This document shows positions 30,521 to 33,489 of a stretch of 33,489 nucleotides of DNA, piece after piece; positions within the stretch are counted from its first letter, which is position 1; every line of letters starts with the position of its first letter. A program made the position numbers and the translations under genes. Under the pieces are notes generated by a model. That model ran no database searches. It saw nothing but the letters and a program-made list of their open reading frames with translations, and was not told where the DNA came from. This DNA comes from Cytophagales bacterium (GTDB lineage: Bacteria; Bacteroidota; Bacteroidia; Cytophagales; Cyclobacteriaceae), in assembly GCA_017303795.1 (NCBI GenBank), contig JAFLBR010000024.1, positions 1 through 33,489 of the forward strand, given 5' to 3'.

Positions 30521-31201
30521 TCAAATAAAAAGATCGAAATTGTACCCGCTCTCTTTCAACTGGAAATACTTCTTTTTGTTGAATTGGTACAATCGGGCAG
30601 GGCGGCCGGCTCCGCGTTGAATATTCTCGTCTAACTCCTCAATAAAGCCGTAGGCCATAATTTTTTTCTTGAAGTTTCTGCGATCTAATTCATGCCCAAG
30701 CAAAGCCTGGTAAAGTTTCTCCAGATCGGAGAACGGAAATTTTTTGTCGAGTAGTTCAAAGCCGACAGGTTCGTAAGCAATTTTTCCGCGTAAGCGTTTA
30801 ATGGCATGTTCTACAATTTGTTTATGATCGAAGGCCAGGCGCGGAAGTTTTAACATGTTAAACCAGGCCACATGTTCTGCATCGGTCTGTGCCGAAATCT
30901 GAAAATCTTTTGGCCGAACTAATCCGTAATACGCAATGCTGATAACGCGGTTGCGTGGATCGCGATCGGGTTTGCCAAACGAATACAGTTGTTCCAGATA
31001 ATTCACATCAATACCGGCTTCTTCCTTAAGCTCGCGTTTCACAGCCGTTTCAAGCGATTCATCATTTAGTACGAGTCCACCCGGCAAAGCCCACACGCCT
31101 TTAAAGGGTTCGTACTTGCGCGTAATAAGCAATACCGACACACCTTCTTCTGGATCGTAACCAAATACCACGGCATCTACTGAAACTTTAATGTTTTGCA
31201 T
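30521..31201 (-). CDS. nrtR: NrtR-type Nudix-related transcriptional regulator
   Basis: A 226-residue regulator of the NrtR/AraR family, in which a Nudix-like domain senses a small molecule (ADP-ribose in NAD-linked members) and a winged helix binds DNA. Seen: Nudix domain 1-~145 with an unbroken box at 42-64 (G-x5-E-x7-REL-x-EE-x-GI), so hydrolase activity may be retained; and a C-terminal winged helix at about 150-226 with FPFSDLEKLYQALLGHELDRRNFKKKI and GAGRPARLYQFNKKKY. Some Bacteroidota members of this family control sugar genes; the place next to nadM-nadV makes NAD control more likely. It probably regulates itself through the palindrome at its start. Confidence 0.88.
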   Translation of the reverse strand: MQNIKVSVDAVVFGYDPEEGVSVLLITRKYEPFKGVWALPGGLVLNDESLETAVKRELKEEAGIDVNYLEQLYSFGKPDRDPRNRVISIAYYGLVRPKDFQISAQTDAEHVAWFNMLKLPRLAFDHKQIVEHAIKRLRGKIAYEPVGFELLDKKFPFSDLEKLYQALLGHELDRRNFKKKIMAYGFIEELDENIQRGAGRPARLYQFNKKKYFQLKESGYNFDLFI

Positions 31202-31225
31202 TTGTGTTGATCGTACACAAAGATA
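31201..31225 (-). promoter_or_regulatory. Candidate NrtR operator and promoter at nrtR
   Basis: A 21-bp palindrome at 31201-31221 with perfect 7-bp arms TTTGTGT and ACACAAA. On the minus strand TATCTTTG (31218-31225) is an exact -7 element whose TTTG forms the edge of the palindrome, the same register as at nadM. The site reaches the first base of the nrtR start codon. Confidence 0.6.
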
Positions 31226-31267
31226 TGGAAATCAATCATTGTCGCCAGTCATTCAGATTCTTTCCTG

Positions 31268-31275
31268 TACCTTTG
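31268..31275 (+). promoter_or_regulatory. Probable -7 element of the helD-like gene
   Basis: TACCTTTG matches TAnnTTTG and lies 23 nt before the ATG at 31299. No well-spaced -33 TTTG is visible. Confidence 0.4.
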
Positions 31276-31298
31276 CCATTTAATTCGAGGCGAGCAAC

Positions 31299-33380
31299 AT
31301 GCTAAACCCAACCGAACAAGACGAAAGACAATATCTGGAAGAAATTAAAGAGCGATTGGCGCGGGCAATCAGTCGCATGGAAACACGCGTGCGCGAATAT
31401 TCGGAGGAGTTGCGCGAGAAGAAGCAATACATTTTTGAGAATCAGAGCGGCATGGATGAAGCCGATCATGTGGCTTCTGGTCAATCTATTGATCGCATGG
31501 TTTCTACAGGCGAATCAGCCGTAGAACGCAGACGCAAATTGCTGAAGCTGATTCAATCGCCATATTTTGGACGCATTGATTTTAAATCGCAGCAAGATGA
31601 GAAGGCAACTCCTATCTACATCGGCTTAGCCACGTTTACCGATGATGCCGAACGTGTAAATTATATTTTTGATTGGCGTGCACCTATCTCATCGTTGTTT
31701 TATGATTTTGAGTTAGGTGCCGCTGCTTACGAAACTATGGCCCGTAAATTTTCAGGCGAGATTCTGTTAAAGCGGCAATACAAAATCCGTGAGGGTCGTA
31801 TGGAGTTTATGATTGAGAACTCGGTGAGTATTCTCGATGATGTCTTGCAAAAAGAATTGAGCAAGTCGGCTGATGATAAAATGAAGAACATCGTGGCTAC
31901 CATTCAGCGCGATCAGAATCAGATTATCCGTAATGAAACGGCCTCAGTTATGATTATACAGGGTGTGGCGGGTTCGGGCAAAACTTCTATTGCCCTACAT
32001 CGCATTGCATTTTTGTTATACCGCTTTCGTGACACCATTAAAGCAAAAGATATTTTAATCTTATCGCCTAACAAAGTGTTTGCCGATTACATCAGCAATG
32101 TGTTACCCGAATTAGGCGAAGAATACATCCCGGAAACGGGCATGGAAGAATTGGCCAACGAGCTGCTCGAAAATAAATTTCAGTTTCAGACTTTCTTTCA
32201 ACAGGTTGCAAGTTTGCTCGATCATCCGCATCCGGAATTTATTGAACGCATCCGGTTTAAATCATCGTTTGAGTTTCTTAGTCAGTTGAATAAATATTTT
32301 ATTCATTTAGAGAATAACTCTTTCCGGCAAATGGAGTTGAAAGTAGCCGGGGTGGTGGTCCCCTTTCCATTTGTGGTAGAAAAATTCCGGTCGTGGAGCC
32401 GTATGCCGATGGGTAAACGAATTCCAGAAGTGGTGAAAGAGGTTTTGCAATACATTCGCAATGGAGCTAATCGCAAATTAAGTGGTGGCGAAAAAGCCAA
32501 AGTGTGGGAACTGGTACCGCGCATGTTTAACATTCGCAGTGCGTTTGATGTATATAAAGGTTTTTACGATTGGATTGGCAAGCCCGAAATGTTTCGCATG
32601 ATGCACGGTATGAAGTTGGAGTTTGCTGATGTGTTTCCGTTACTCTATTGTAAGATTCGGTTAGAGGGCATTCAAAGTTACGATCACATTAAACACCTGC
32701 TGGTAGATGAGATGCAGGATTACACACCGGTGCAATATTCGGTACTGTCGCGCGTGTTTAAGTGCAAGAAAACTATTCTGGGCGATGTGAATCAACCGGT
32801 TAACCCATACAGTGCCTCTTCAGCCGAAGGTATTGAGGAAGTATTTCCGCAGGGCGAGATTGTAAAGTTGTTTCGCAGTTATCGGTCTACCTGGGAGATT
32901 ACACAGTTCTCGTTGCGCATTAGTCCGAATGAAAACCTGATTGCCATGGAACGCCACGGAGAAGAGCCACAGGTGTTGGGCTTTGCTACCGCGCAGGAAG
33001 AGATAGCTGCTATTTATAAGGAATGCCTGAGGTTTAGCAATTCGGCAAATCAATCGCTGGGTATAATTTGTAAAACGCAGCAACAAGCGGAGCTGCTTTA
33101 TGAAAAGATTAAAGCTACTGATGATCAGGAGAAAAAACTGAAACTTCATTTAATAACACCTACCAGTACTAATTTCTCCAGTGGTATTATTATTACTACG
33201 GTGCATTTATCGAAAGGATTAGAGTTTGATGAAGTGTTGGTGCCATTTGTATCGGCCAGCAATTATAAATCGGATATTGACAGACGCATGCTTTACATTG
33301 CTTGCACACGGGCCATGCATCGGTTAACGTTGACGCATGAAAAGGAGCGGAGTGGGTTTTTGATTGAGGCTGTAAACTGA
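31299..33380 (+). CDS. HelD-like UvrD-superfamily helicase
   Basis: A 693-residue protein of the HelD group, which in Firmicutes and Actinobacteria releases RNA polymerase from DNA. Seen: an N-terminal coiled coil (1-~90, ERLARAISRMETRVREYSEELREKK), the HelD-specific segment YFGRIDF ... IYIGLATF ... IFDWRAPISSLFYDFELGAAAY (89-144), Walker A GVAGSGKT at 222-229, the DE-containing motif LVDEMQDYTPVQYSVL (about 467-482), FRSYRSTWEI, VHLSKGLEFDEVLVP and MLYIACTRAMHRLTL near the end. The motor looks complete. Length is slightly below that of B. subtilis HelD. A possible insertion sequence starts right behind the TGA at 33378-33380. Confidence 0.9.
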   Translation: MLNPTEQDERQYLEEIKERLARAISRMETRVREYSEELREKKQYIFENQSGMDEADHVASGQSIDRMVSTGESAVERRRKLLKLIQSPYFGRIDFKSQQDEKATPIYIGLATFTDDAERVNYIFDWRAPISSLFYDFELGAAAYETMARKFSGEILLKRQYKIREGRMEFMIENSVSILDDVLQKELSKSADDKMKNIVATIQRDQNQIIRNETASVMIIQGVAGSGKTSIALHRIAFLLYRFRDTIKAKDILILSPNKVFADYISNVLPELGEEYIPETGMEELANELLENKFQFQTFFQQVASLLDHPHPEFIERIRFKSSFEFLSQLNKYFIHLENNSFRQMELKVAGVVVPFPFVVEKFRSWSRMPMGKRIPEVVKEVLQYIRNGANRKLSGGEKAKVWELVPRMFNIRSAFDVYKGFYDWIGKPEMFRMMHGMKLEFADVFPLLYCKIRLEGIQSYDHIKHLLVDEMQDYTPVQYSVLSRVFKCKKTILGDVNQPVNPYSASSAEGIEEVFPQGEIVKLFRSYRSTWEITQFSLRISPNENLIAMERHGEEPQVLGFATAQEEIAAIYKECLRFSNSANQSLGIICKTQQQAELLYEKIKATDDQEKKLKLHLITPTSTNFSSGIIITTVHLSKGLEFDEVLVPFVSASNYKSDIDRRMLYIACTRAMHRLTLTHEKERSGFLIEAVN

Positions 33381-33382
33381 AC

Positions 33383-33417
33383 TGTGTCAAAGTAGGACAA
33401 ACACTAACTTTGACACA
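33383..33417. repeat. Perfect inverted repeat at the presumed left end of an insertion sequence
   Basis: TGTGTCAAAGT (33383-33393) and ACTTTGACACA (33407-33417) are perfect 11-bp inverted copies with a 13-nt loop, 3 bp past the helicase stop and 2 bp before the ATG of the next gene. It probably contains the terminal inverted repeat of the element and may insulate the transposase from outside transcription. Confidence 0.6.
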
Positions 33418-33419
33418 TA

Positions 33420-33489
33420 ATGAAACAAGAAGAGCAATTCAATTTAGAGGAAATCAAGAAGAAAGCCCTGGAGCAGTTCCGCTCGGGTA
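33420..33489 (+). CDS. Start of a probable IS256-family transposase (cut by the window end)
   Basis: Only 23 codons are inside the window: MKQEEQFNLEEIKKKALEQF then Arg-Ser-Gly. This resembles the N-terminus of Bacteroidota IS256-type transposases, which have an acidic then basic helix followed by 'SGK.L.GKDG'. The inverted repeat directly upstream supports an insertion sequence. The catalytic DDE core is outside the window, so the family call is provisional. Confidence 0.5.
   Translation, partial: MKQEEQFNLEEIKKKALEQFRSG

Overview
The window looks like chromosomal DNA from a member of the Bacteroidota, most likely a Cytophagales-type bacterium. Reasons: a C-terminal type IX secretion sorting domain (gene at 20188-21888), very few Shine-Dalgarno-like leaders, several Bacteroidota-type -7 promoter elements (TAnnTTTG), a LytTR regulator paired with a HisKA_2-type kinase, a tRNA-Leu whose CCA end is not encoded, and many dispersed palindromes. 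The assignment rests on these signs only; no database search was possible.

Layout. 1-3000: a tiny lipoprotein, a SlyD-type prolyl isomerase and a PQQ/cytochrome c dehydrogenase, all on the minus strand. 3138-4400: a DUF4349 lipoprotein, then about 460 bp of repeats. 4401-9163: a minus-strand operon comEC > enoyl-CoA hydratase > recQ. 9257-10526: PhoH-like ATPase and a DUF1330 protein that carries a palindromic repeat in frame. 10611-11776: a DUF62 SAM hydrolase and an ABM-type monooxygenase. 11778-12532: tRNA-Leu(CAA), a small GIY-YIG nuclease gene and two partial copies of the tRNA 3' half, each interrupted at the same point in the T-loop by a palindrome and each followed by a terminator. 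12550-18925: an unknown membrane protein, a MacB/FtsX-type ABC permease, a small unknown protein and a two-component pair. 19136-24061: a run of exported proteins (beta-helix, T9SS-sorted repeat protein, lipoprotein, WG-repeat protein). 24161-31221: a PIG-L deacetylase, then an NAD-salvage block. 31299-33380: HelD-like helicase, with what looks like the start of an IS256-type insertion sequence directly behind its stop codon.

The most coherent system is the NAD block, all on the minus strand: nrtR-like regulator, nadM-Nudix, nadV (nicotinamide phosphoribosyltransferase), a PRPP synthetase paralogue and a HAD-like protein. The last three are joined by overlapping start and stop codons. Downstream sits an unusual protein with a degenerate nucleotidylyltransferase-like half and a methyltransferase half. 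Three related palindromes (30427-30449, 30484-30498, 31201-31221) lie upstream of nadM and nrtR. Two of them overlap TAnnTTTG promoter elements in the same register, which makes them good NrtR operator candidates. Together these genes would make PRPP, convert nicotinamide to NMN and then NAD, and regulate the process by an NAD-derived ligand.

The most novel-looking structure is the tRNA-Leu/GIY-YIG locus with its palindrome-interrupted tRNA copies. The same palindrome core also occurs inside the DUF1330 coding sequence and in the tRNA leader.
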